Assembly: GCF_000002425.4 (NCBI RefSeq)
Contig: NC_037254.1
Location: 8,564,408 to 8,628,407 of the forward strand
Origin: Physcomitrium patens
Taxonomy: Eukaryota; Streptophyta; Bryopsida; Funariales; Funariaceae
DNA length: 64,000 bases
Reading direction: 5' to 3'
Each line of letters starts with the position of its first letter. Position 1 is the first letter of the stretch. The position numbers and the translations under genes are program-made. The notes beneath the pieces were generated by a model. That model did not search any database. It saw only the letters and a program-made list of their open reading frames with translations, and was not told the DNA's origin. Shown here one piece after another: positions 1-10,471 of this stretch.

Positions 1-56
1 CACTGTGCTGGAAAGTGTACATATATATATGTTAATATATGTTTATTTATATATGT

Positions 57-59
57 GAC

Positions 60-105
<46 letters not shown>
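57..105. repeat. (TA)n microsatellite at the outer left edge
   Basis: A nearly pure TA run with neighbouring ATATAT-rich sequence fills most of bases 1-130. The matching place in the right arm (beyond about 58220) has ordinary element-A sequence, so the TA tract interrupts or ends the inverted repeat here. Confidence 0.9.
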
Positions 106-112
<7 letters not shown>

Positions 113-129
113 GTGATTATATATTTACA

Positions 130-243
130 ATATAGCAACATGTACTTGTAGCGGTCTTGTGGTTCCTTTCTATCGGTGTCCATTCTTAATTTCTTTGATA
201 CTATTTTTGCTATCTTCTTGTTAACCAATAAAATATAAAACAC
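130..243 (-). pseudogene. Trace of element A downstream ORF (left copy)
   Basis: The minus strand matches 58118-58225 of the right copy, where a lysine-rich start (…MVSKKVRMETD…) leads into a coiled-coil-like stretch. The left copy keeps the equivalent MVSKK-type segment and is then lost in TA repeat. The function of the ORF is unknown. Confidence 0.6.
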
Positions 244-379
244 GATGCATTTGAAGAGTCTCCTTCGTATTTTTTACTATGGTCCAATTAATTGGGTAGA
301 CTTCGTCTTTTTTTAGTGGAAATCTATCTTGGATTTATGTATAGTAAAATTTAAGTTTAAAATCTTTGATCTGTGTTAT

Positions 380-1468
380 AAATTTAGTACCCATAAAATC
401 TTCCAATTATACTATACCATTTAGAAATCCTTCAATAACTCGATATGGCCCATGCCAACGAACTTGAAATTTTCTTAAAATTTGTTAAAATCGACTATCA
501 TTAAGAAGTTCCAAATCATTTGGCATAAAAGCCTTTGGTCTAAGTTCACTATCGTAGTAAGTCTTTCTTCGTTTTTGTGTCGTTTCCATTATCATTAATG
601 CATTGGCTCTAATTTCATCGAATTTTTCCAATTCTTCTAAATGGTGCAGTAAGGAATCCTGATCTCTCAATCTTCTATAGCGATTTGTAAACTTTGGTTT
701 CTAATTCAATAGGTAATATTGCTTCCTGGCCATAAACCAATTGAAAAGGGGTAGCATTGGTATTTATACACAGTATGAGATGCCTACAAAGGTGTGAACA
801 ACGTAATGTCCCAATCTGTTTCCGCTCCTGAAACTGTTTTTTTAAGATTTTACATGAAATTCCATTAGTCTTTTTTGTTCGTCCATTGGTTCTAAGGTGA
901 TACGATGTAATCTTTCGATGTTTTATCTCATATTTAGCTTTGAGTGCTTTGATTATACTATTTAGAAAATAAATTCCTCGATCACTAACCAATTCTTGTG
1001 GACAACCCAATCCTGTAATTATATTTTCATACAAAAAAGTTGCTACTGTACTTGCACTATCGGTTTTCGGAGCTACTGCTTCAACCCATTTTATTACGTA
1101 ATCTATTGCTATCAGTATATATCATTTTTGTCCATTTCTCGAGGTTGGTGCAATTGGTCCCACAAAATCAATTCCCCATTTTTTAAAAGGTACTTGAGCC
1201 AGAATTGGTATCAATGGCATTGCTGAAGTTTCACTAGGTCGACGCATTCTCTGACATGGATCACAATAATGGACAAATTGGTGGGCATCTGCAAACATTG
1301 TTGGCCACCAATAACCAGCTTATAAAGCTTTACGAGCCGTGCTACCTCTCGCAAAATATCCACCACAACTATCCAAGTGGCAACCTTCCAATATAGTTCA
1401 CACTTCAGTCTGATAAATACAACGTCACAAACCTCCCTCCTTACCTTGTTTATATAAAGCTTCATCAA
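380..1468 (-). pseudogene. Element A integrase (left copy), degenerate
   Basis: Would insert element cDNA into the genome. From high to low coordinates: a zinc-binding HHCC remnant (about 1211-1330, with CDPC-type residues), the catalytic core (a WGIDFVGP-type block at about 1170 and a CPQELVSDRGIYF block near 1000, giving two of the three acidic catalytic positions), and a VYGQEAILPIELE motif near 720. The C-terminal part follows at 670-485 (AFMPNDLELLNDSRF). The third catalytic position sits in a TNGRTKKTN context and appears to have lost its Glu. Stops and frame changes break it up. Unlike the right copy it has no insertion between core and C-terminal part. Confidence 0.85.
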
Positions 1469-1649
1469 TCATCGTATAAGGTGTACATTTTAATATTAAG
1501 CATCATTTAAGCTTTTCATTGAAATTAGGTGGAAAGATTTGAAATGTCAAGTATTGAATTATTTCACTATACTCTAGAGTAATTATATCTACCGCAAACA
1601 ATTCCACATCAGGTAGTGCATCGTTAATGGGTTCATTACCCAATATATT

Positions 1650-2948
1650 GGATAACCGAGATAAATGGTCTACATTAGAATGTGATTTTCTTGGTCTTAC
1701 CTAAATAATAAAATCAAATTCCTGCAAGAGTAGAACCCATCGTGTAATACGACCACTCAATTGAGGCTTATTAATCATATATTTTAAAGCATCATGGTCG
1801 ACAAGAAAAACAAATTTATAACCAAGAAGATAATGTCAAAACTTTTATATGGAATAAATCATTTCCAATGCTTCTCTTTCGATTGTTGTATAATTTCTTT
1901 CAGTTGCTACCAATTGACGACTTGCATAATAAATAGGGTGATCAAAACCCCGATCATCTTCTTGGTTTAGCACAAAACCAATTGCGACATTAGATGCATC
2001 CACATAAACTTGGAATGGTTTTTTCTAACAAGGTGCCACCAATATTGGTACTGAAACCAATTTATGTTTCAATGTTTCGAATGCAATTGTACATTCTTTT
2101 GTTCAACAAGGTGCCACCAATATTGGTGTTGAAACCAATTTCAGTTCCAATATTTTGAATGCAATTGTACATTCCTTTGTCCAAAATGGACTAGTTCCAT
2201 CGGTTGGTGGTTTCTTCAAGAGATTTGTGAAGGAAAGGCATATAACTACAAATAGATAGATAAAGCATCGATAATAACTGACATGGCCGACAAATGCTCG
2301 AACACCTGTAATAATGTTTGGTTGCTTTAGTTCTACTATAATCTTTATTTTATCTGGATCTGTAGCAATGCTTGCCATCAAAACTATATGATCCAAGAGT
2401 TTACCGAAAGGCATACCAAATTGGTATTTTTCTGAATTTAAAGAAATTCCATATTTGTTACATTGATTCAAATATTGACATAGACATTCTAAATGTCTGG
2501 CTCTCGTACTAAATGTACAGAAATCATCTAGAAATATTTCCATTGAAATTCGTAGATAATCTTGAAATGCTTGTATTATTACTCTTTGAAATGTAGCTAG
2601 TGCATTACAAAGCCCAAACGGCATAACCTTATAGGCAAAGGTCCCCCAATCCGTAATAAAAATAGTTTTTAACTTGTCTTCTTTTGTAATCTTAACTTGA
2701 TTATAACTAGAGAATCCATCAAGAAATGAATAAAATTCATGTCCAGCAATGGCATTCAATATACTATCCGTGAATGGTAAAGGAAAATAATCCTTCTTTG
2801 TAGCCGCATTTAATTTTAAGAAATCTTGACAAATGCAAACTTTTCCATTCTTTTTTGATACTATAACAATTAGTGAAATCCATTCACTGAAAAGAACTAG
2901 ATAGATAAATCCAACCTCCAAGAGTTTATCTAACTCTTCTTTTATCAT
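1650..2948 (-). pseudogene. Element A reverse transcriptase and RNase H (left copy)
   Basis: The longest open piece (281 codons, 2948-2103) is a gypsy reverse transcriptase with the start block IKEELDKLLEVGFIY, fingers block VSKKNGKVCICQDFLKLN, palm block FLDGFSSYNQVKI, VMPFGLCNALATFQ, and FLDDF at the catalytic YxDD position. RNase H remnants follow at about 2060-1650 (a VYVDASNVAIG-type block near 2010), with stops. A roughly 77-bp stretch is tandemly duplicated at about 2030-2180, as in the right copy. This copy keeps the reverse transcriptase open where the right copy has several stops. Confidence 0.92.
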
Positions 2949-3298
2949 AAGTGAATATTTTAGATTAAGTCAATGTTGCCTTTGGCATACTGGTGTAGCG
3001 TTCTCCTCCAATATAATTTAATGCTCACAAACTTCAGCTCAAATTTCTTTCAAATCCGCATGCGATCTCTCGAAAGTAATTTTATGCATTAAAAAATAAT
3101 CCACCTAAATTTCTTTCTTCTTGCCTTTTATACCGTCATAAATCTGAATGATTTGGAGAGCCTCTCATGTATCTAAATTCATTGGTTGACATTGTAGAAT
3201 TTCAAGAGTCCCTACATTGATGTTCTACTCAATTTCAGAATCTTTCATAAAATTTGAAACATTAGAACTTTCCAACTCCAGTTCCATAGTACTAACGT

Positions 3299-4514
3299 TG
3301 TCGTGTTGTAACACGAGTATACCGTTAAAATATAAAAAAATGGGACTTTTATTAATATTTTGTTACCCTGAATATTGGGAGCAACGACAAATTCTAGTAC
3401 AAATACTGAGAGGCCAGGTTCAGTCACCCCATTACAGTCAGCCAGGGCATACTGAAATGCTCCATTCGATTCCAATAACGGGAGTCAGTAGAAAGGAAAA
3501 GGACCAATTCAACGACGGGTGAGCCTGGTTCGAAGAGCCAATTGGATCCAATTTCAAGACATCCAATCCAAGTCCTATTATGAGCCTCTTACCCAATATG
3601 AGACCTGACTTGGTCGGGCAACCCAATGCGGTCCAATTACGAGAACCAACAGGTCTTACTATGGGCCTCTTAGCCAATATAAGATCTGAATTGGTCGAGC
3701 AACTCAATGTGGTCTCGATTACGGGGCTCTGATTCCGTTTCAAGCTGTTCCATCCTTTGTGCTGTTCCGGGAACATCCTTTCGATAAAAGGATCTCTTAA
3801 AGGTAAAAACGAAGGAGAAAGCTCTGATGGCGGGAGCCAATTCCGGATCCAAGATGGAAGATTGAAGAAATTCAGAGGCTAGGGTTTGAAAGAGGGAAGC
3901 ATTATGGTTAAAGGGGAGGATAGGTTAAGAAATGGAAGGGAGAGAATAAGTTATTTTTGAAGGGTCGGAGAGCTAGCTTCATGCTTTGGGTGGAAAAAAA
4001 AAAAAAAAAACAAAGAATTGGGATTTTTTCTTCATAGGGTTTTGGGGAGATTGAGGCAATCATTGCTGAAGTCAGTGATATACTGGTGAATCGGGGTTTT
4101 TAATGAAGTGGGTGTGATTACTCTTGACTGTTTTGTAAAATCGAAGTTACGTCTGTGATTGAAGAATTACAAGGGTATCTATAGGATTGAGTATGCGAAG
4201 TGAATGAAATTTATTGGGTTAATCTAATAAGACAGTCAGTGGATACAAGGTCGTGAGTATAAAGCGGTATCGAAGATTAGCAGATTGGGTTGTTCGGGGT
4301 TCTGTGTAATGTCTAGAGACCTACCGGCTGGGACAAAAAGGATTTCGGCGAGCAGTCAAAGGACATCCGTATAGATTTATGATATATTCTTGCAATCGTT
4401 TGTATTTCAACAGTCAAAAATTGATAGACTGCTTGAATATTAGCGAATCTCCATACCACTTTCTACAGCCAAACGCCCGGCACAATCTCGAGCAGAAAAG
4501 CACGTAATATGACA
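3299..4514 (+). mobile_element. 1216-bp TG...CA insertion carrying gag-like sequence (left arm only)
   Basis: It starts TGTCGTGTTGTAACACG and ends CGTAATATGACA, flanked by the 4-bp direct repeat ACGT (3295-3298 and 4515-4518). The right arm has the uninterrupted site near 53280. Bases 3537-3805 resemble the gag/protease segment at 52103-52295 of element A, with the first half of that segment present twice in tandem. The ends are homologous to those of the 1770-bp insertion at 55933-57702, but the middles differ. I read it as a non-autonomous LTR-type element or a solo LTR that acquired internal sequence. No coding ORF is supported. Confidence 0.8.
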
Positions 4515-4954
4515 ACGTGATTACCATCCCATCTATTCATCCAATATGTAATCATATAATCAGAATCATCAATAACATCTGGAAGAACTAAGTACTCTCC
4601 CGGTCCCCAATATTGGTAGTTTATTCTAGTGTGCTCAACAACTTGCCTTGTATCAGCATAAATTAGATCAAGTGCACCAATTTCTTCTTCTGTAGACTCA
4701 TCTTTACAATCCGACATGAATTCTAAACTTACAACTTGAGTTTTTCCGTAATATTAGATAGGGTCCATTTGAAGCACAATTTTATCATTACCTTTTCCAA
4801 TTGTCAATGTACCACGGCCCCAATCATTTTGAGCTTTAGCTTGATACAACCACAATCGCCGCAATAAAATTTGATATGACAATATAGAGCTTTGCAATCA
4901 AAAAATAATATAATCAATTTTGTAGGTAATCCCCGCAATTACTGTATCAATACT

Positions 4955-5266
4955 TTATAAAATACCCATAGGTTTAACTCGATTGGAGTCAGCCATTCTC
5001 AAAACCACTGTAATAGGCAATAAGTGATCCAAACCTAGCTCCTCTTTTGTAGCAGCATTCATAAGATTTATACTAGATCCTCCGTCTACTTGCACTCCCA
5101 ATAATAATACTCCATCAATTGTGACATCAATTATAAGTGCAATTGGATCAAGATTCAAACTTACTTCTCTGATTTCTTTATTTTGAGATCTGCAATGAAT
5201 TAATGAGGAATTCAAGATAGTTCGACACTTAGGTGCTACCGCCAATAGTTGCTTCATAGAGATCAT
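4955..5266 (-). pseudogene. Element A aspartic protease (left copy)
   Basis: This open segment of 103 codons contains the retropepsin active-site block VQVDGGSSINLMN (D-G-G-S in place of D-S/T-G). It would process the Gag-Pol polyprotein. The upstream segment (5500-5270) continues the gag-pol linker. A further segment at 4717-4463 (MSDCKDES...) is cut by the insertion at 4514. Confidence 0.82.
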
Positions 5267-5542
5267 AGATTATATGGTGTCTAAATCTTTTAGAATTTCA
5301 TATGGTTCTATATTAGTGGTAATTTCCAATGTCCATTTCTTCTTCCCAATCTTAGACATCAACGCAAATAAATTGATTTTCTCTATATTCAAAATTGATA
5401 AAGCTATTGAAAGTGAATTTGACGGAGCTTGTAAAATCGTTTCTTTCAATGGATAAGATTGTTTTCTCAATTGGGTTGATATTGCTTCCTTGGAATTCAC
5501 GCTTTTTAGAGGATCTTTTAACAGAAATGATGTTTTCCAAAA

Positions 5543-7526
5543 TTATATAGAGAACGGAACAGCTTGACACGAAACCGAAGCCTCTGTAATTGGTACTTTA
5601 TTAGAGTATACAACCAATTCATATCTTATACTGAGTAAGGGGCCTATGTCAGAACCTGGATTGGATGGCCTCGTAATTGGATCCAATTGGCCTTTTGCTT
5701 CAAGATCACCAAAATATTGAATTGGTGCTTTCTCCTTTTGTTGACTTCTTGTATGGATAGCTTGGACTACTTCTACCCGATGAACTGATGAATCTTGAGG
5801 ACCTTGATTTACTTCCTCCATTTTTCCTTGGCTTTGGATCTGTTGATCTTGATTATTAAAATTGAACGGAGCATTACATTACTGATAAGTATGTCCCGAC
5901 TGCTTGTAATTCGTACATACTAGTGCATAATCATCACTGGCTCTGGGATTGGGACATTCATTGGCATAATGACCAATATGTCTGCAACGGAAATAATAAA
6001 GTGGTCTTCTTGGACCTCCATCTGGCATATTGGGTGTTTTCACCGATATATACTTACTAGGCTTGTTCCATGTAGGGTTAAAAAATGATCCTAGTTGTCC
6101 CATTGATACGAAGGGTACTTGGTTCAATGATGCTGGTGGAGCATATTGTTGATACCTCTGCTGCTCCTTCCCATAGTTGTGAGGGTTTGATACAAATCCT
6201 TGATTAAAATTGGAACTTTAAAAATTATTGAATGTTCAATTTTGTTGATTAGATCTATTTCCATTCCATCCATACGTATTTTTTGTTTAAACTTGATTGA
6301 CTTTCTATTGAATTGATGGGATCATGGTTTGATTATTGAATTGTTGTTGCCTTTGTAAATGTCAACAGTTTTGGGTAGGGTGCTTTCTTCCACAAAATGT
6401 ACATTGAACACCCATTTGTTTGGGTGATGGACATTCCGTATCAAAATGACCTTGTCCCTTACAATTATTATACCATACATTAGGTCTCGTATTAGAAGGA
6501 TTATATCATTTCTCCTTATCTTTAGCCAAATTCACGGCCAATTCTTCCATCTTTTTTGTTAGATTTAATAACAAGGCTTCATTTGGATCTTTAACAGTTG
6601 CATTTGTGAACAATTTCAGTTGTTGATAGGTTGGTGATGTAAAATAAGGTGTCATCGTTATTGGCGCTATTGCTTGGAGTGGTGTAGTATTAATTGGTTG
6701 TTGCAACATAACATTCTTCACATTGGAGGTAGCCATTTGTGATTAATTACCCATCGACATATTTTCCGGTTGTATTTGTTGGCTTCTTGAACTTGGAATC
6801 ATCGTGGCCTCTACTATTAATAATTGGTCATAATAACATTCTTTTCACATCTTTGCTCGTGCCAACGATGCCTCTACCGTAGCTAGTCGAGTCTCTTTTA
6901 TAAACATTTTTAATTCTGGTGGATGCAAATCGTTAATTAATATTGACAATAGAAATGCATCTGGCATTTCATTATTTGACCATTTACAAAGTATATCTAT
7001 GATCTGGCTATAAGAGGATTCTACGAATTTTTCAGCAAACATCTTGCTATTCATAAAACTTTCTCAAAGCCGATCTTCAAATCCAATTGGTCTAAAATGG
7101 ATTACAAAGGCATTTCTCAAGGCCTCCCAATTGAGAAATCTATCCACTGGTTGCCAAATATACCATTCAAAAGCTGTATCTTTTAAAATTGATGGCAACC
7201 ATCTCAACCAAATGTCTTCAGTTCTACCATTATTAGTCACGCAGGCTGTCAAGAATTGAGATATATGGTGATTGGGATCAGAGCCTGGCCAACCACTAAA
7301 AGTAGGTAATGGTGCCACACTTATAGTTTGGTCTCATACTGCTCCCATTTGTACTGCAATTGGTACTTTTGGCACTCCCGCGGCCATTGGTGTTATCACT
7401 GGTCTCCTTACTATTTGAATTTGAATTTTTCTTCTTTTGGTTTTTCTTGGACTTGCAATTCCTTTTTGTCATTCCTGTAGGATATTTCTTATGCGTAATT
7501 GCTCTTGTCTTTCTTTTGTTTGTCAA
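5543..7526 (-). pseudogene. Element A gag (left copy), with zinc knuckles
   Basis: Structural Gag. Segments in order: a basic Asn/Lys-rich N-terminus (7526-7296), a retrotransposon-gag core (7318-7064; LPTFSGWPGSDPNHHISQFL and AFEWYIW), its continuation (7054-6845), a Gln/Thr-rich linker (6736-6506), zinc knuckles near 6470-6360 and 6000-5880 (…FRCRHIGHYANEC), and a tail (5821-5543). Several stops separate the segments. Protein differences from the right copy are very few here, in contrast to the pol part. Confidence 0.88.
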
Positions 7527-7726
7527 TTAATTCTTTGATAATCTCCTCCCTTCCCCTCCATGATTATCACTCATAATCTTTTATTCTTCTTTACAAAATC
7601 AATACTACCTTGAATTATAACTCACATATTTGTAATCCTAAAATTGGTTCTTCTCACGTTTTTATTCAACATATAATTTCATCTCTCATACAATCAATTT
7701 TTAACATTTCATATTTTTATCATTTC

Positions 7727-7745
7727 TCTGGCAGCGGTGCCAAAA
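7727..7745 (-). promoter_or_regulatory. Primer binding site of element A (left copy)
   Basis: Immediately inside the LTR the minus strand reads TTGGCACCGCTGCCAGAGA, close to the tRNA-Asp primer site TGGCGCCGTTGCCGGGGA known from Athila-type plant elements. Confidence 0.75.
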
Positions 7746-8383
7746 TGTTATTCTCATTGCGTTCAAGCTTCAATAGACCAAAGCAATTGAATTAATAGAG
7801 GTGGGTTCGAACACGGAAAAAGATTGGTTATATGAATTGGGTCTGTTAGTGTCACAATTGACTGTACTCTGGCTATCTAAAATCAATTATCAAACTATAA
7901 AACACTGAGGCTTATTACTTCCATCTTAATTCAACCCATAATCCATTCTATGATTATCAATTCAAAAATACTTCTCTCAATCACAATTCTTCATAAGCAA
8001 ATAATAAAAAAAACAAAGAGGTAGCATCAAGCTTATCTTGGCTTACGACTCTCTTAGTCTGGCCCTTGGCTAATGACTTTCATAGTCTAACTCTCAGCTT
8101 ATGACTCTCAGTTTGGCCCTCGACTTACGACTTTCACAGTCTAATCCTTGGCTTACAACTCTTAGTCTGGCCCTCAGCGTACGACTCTCTTAGTCTATTT
8201 ATCCTACCAAAAGATGATCTGTCGGCCAGCAGATTTCAAAGGTCATGATCCTTTTAATTCTTAACCATTTATTCCACTAACAACCTACTGTTACCAACTA
8301 AACTGCCTAACTATCTGTCTAATTCTCAAGGTTGTCAATAACCAACCAATAACTTACCACAAAGTTTATTTACCTATTCTACA
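7746..8383 (-). repeat. 5' LTR of element A (left copy)
   Basis: 638 bp, TGTAGAATAGG...GAATAACA on the minus strand. It contains a roughly 160-bp minisatellite (8037-8196) of about 36-bp units with the core GGCTTACGACTCTCTTAGTC. The right-arm counterpart is 49411-50048. Confidence 0.9.
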
Positions 8384-8489
8384 GTAACCATTCCACAAAA
8401 TTTTATAAAAAATCAAATAGAATAGTTCATTTATAACCTCTACCTGATAATTATCTTCAATAGTCATTTGACGATTGAAGAAGAGTAAG

Positions 8490-9330
8490 ACAATTTCTAA
8501 TAGATAATAACTTGAGGTCTCTAAATTTATATTATGACTATGAAAAAAATTATTAAAATTAGAATGTATCCAATAGGCTTCAAACTAGTTCTTAATATAT
8601 TCCATTAAATCCTAATCAAGGTCAAAATCCTTCTAATCAACTTAGACATGGTCAAGGATCTTAGGATATGAGATTAGTACCTCAACCCATAGGGGAGTTA
8701 AAACCTATTTAAGATTTCGTCCAACCTAATGTCAATCAATTCTTTCTTCTCAAATTAAATTTAATATCCTTTAAAAAAATCAGTCACTGAAAAAAAACCT
8801 ACCTTTGGTATTAGCCCTAGAAGTAATGATTAGATCTAAGGCTGCATATTTATCTATCTATTATGAAGACAAAAATAATATCTTAGAGAGTCCACTTTAC
8901 TTTTCGGATTTAGAATAAGTCATAAGAGATACAAATAAGGCAATCCTAATCAACATGGCTAAATCTGTGAGATTTAATTCCTTTATAGAAAAATTACCTT
9001 TTTAAAATCCTAGAATTGAATACAAGCTAAGTGTTAATCCGAACAACCATAGTTGAGAGGGTTCCAAAATTCCAGCAATTGAAGTTTTTCAACAACACAA
9101 GGATATAGGAAAATTCAATGTACAAGAATATAATTCATGCAATGATCTTAGCAAGTTAAGGGCTAATATCACATTTTTCCAATGATTAAGAAGACACTAA
9201 AGATTTGCATTTCTATAAAAAATCAAAGAAGGCCTAAAGTTAGGATAATGATAAAATTAGATGCCTATACTAAAGAAAGTGAGGTGAAGGTAATAAAACT
9301 TGAGGTTTCTATTGTCAACAAACAATTCTC
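8490..9330 (+). pseudogene. Element B gag C-terminal part / gag-pol linker (left copy)
   Basis: Weakly coding, with many stops and frame changes. Readable peptides include LVPQPIGELKPI, GKSVRFNSFIEKLPF and VFQQHKDIGKFNVQEY, which lie just before the protease. Assigned mainly by position. Confidence 0.5.
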
Positions 9331-9475
9331 TATATCATTGTAGATGTTGGTAGTTGTTTGAATATTATGCCCTTCTAAACCATGAAAAAATTAGGACTGA
9401 ATATCACTAGCTCATCTTTTTTTGTTATCAAGATGGCGAATCAAAGTCCATCCATTCCAATAGGCTAAATTAAAA
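9330..9475 (+). pseudogene. Element B aspartic protease (left copy)
   Basis: One frame reads IVDVGSCLNIMP followed by MKKLGLNITSSSFFVIKMAN. This matches the plant gypsy retropepsin active site (D-G/S-G-S...NIMP) with the first Gly replaced by Val. The 9475-10255 stretch that follows is low-similarity linker with only short open pieces. Confidence 0.65.
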
Positions 9476-10254
9476 ATTGTAAAATTTGGATAAGAAGAGA
9501 AGAATATGCCTTAACATATCATATCATTTAGATGCATATATGAAAGGATTTCTTTCTTTTATTACTTAATAGACCATAGTTGAGAGATTTAGAAGCCATA
9601 GTCAACTTGGGAAGAGACAAGTTCCACATTACCTTTGATCTATGGGAGAATAGAACCAAAACCTTTATACAACCTATCCTTGATTATGGAAAAATTAATC
9701 CCATTGATTTATTAAAAGATATCCAACAATCTAAAAATTAAGGCAAAGTAACAAAAGTGATCAATTCAATTGACCAAGATTCAAAGAAAATCGAATGCCT
9801 AGGTCTCAATTTATATTATTGAAAGGATGATAGAAAATTTAAACAATAGCTAAACAATCATCCAGATTCTAATTTTAATTTTTATGAATTAGTTAATTTT
9901 TTGGAACATATGTTAAAGATTGCAAAACTCAAGGAAATCCATGCTCTTAGTATTAACATAGATGGAACATTAAAAGAAGAAATTAAGGTCCTTAAAAGAA
10001 ATGATGACTTAGTACCACCTCTTAGATTTCAAAACACTTCATGAGGAATTTTAGTTGGCAATGGAGTTGTTAATTACCTCTTTATACCTAGTGATTAGTG
10101 TAAGAATTCTTTGGAACAACTTCCAATGTAAGAATCTAAATAGAAATTCATAGATATTTTTTACAAAAAAGAAGAGTCCAAAAATATTAAAATTAGAGCT
10201 CATTTAAATAAAAAAGAGGTATTTAGATATGATGATTTGATTATGAAATATCGA

Positions 10255-10471
10255 GATATTTTAACATGGTCTTACAAGAATTTAAAGGATATACCACTTG
10301 AAGTGGCTTAGTACCATATTTCTCTTATTCTTGGTACTAAGGCAATTAAACAAAAAGAAAGACATATAAACCCTCAATTCCAATTGATTCTTAAGAAAAA
10401 GTTGGAAAAATTGTTACAATCCAGTTTTATTAAGCTAGTAGAAATAACAAATTATATCTCTTTTATAGTCC
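10255..10471 (+). pseudogene. Element B reverse transcriptase, N-terminal piece (left copy)
   Basis: Reads KDIPLEVA, then INPQFQLILKKKLEKLLQSS and FIKLVEITNYISFIV, the entry block of gypsy reverse transcriptase. It stops at the insertion junction after ATAGTCC (10465-10471) and resumes at 12963. Confidence 0.75.

Larger units (their letters stand above)
1..8383 (-). mobile_element. Element A, left copy: Ty3/gypsy LTR retrotransposon, truncated by the window edge
   Basis: The coding order on the minus strand is LTR (8383-7746), tRNA-Asp-type primer site, gag with several zinc knuckles, aspartic protease, reverse transcriptase, RNase H, integrase and a trace of a downstream ORF. The 3' LTR would lie left of base 1. 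Every domain carries stops or frameshifts, so it is dead. It is interrupted by a 1216-bp insertion at 3299-4514. The primer site recalls the Athila/Tat group, but the clade is not settled by eye. It is collinear with the right copy at 49411-59083, so it was present before the arms were duplicated. Confidence 0.93.

Noticed and set aside
3438-3776. Open frame inside the 1216-bp insertion as a gene
   Set aside because: It is on the strand opposite to the gag-like block and has no recognisable domain. The gag-like block itself is broken and partly duplicated.
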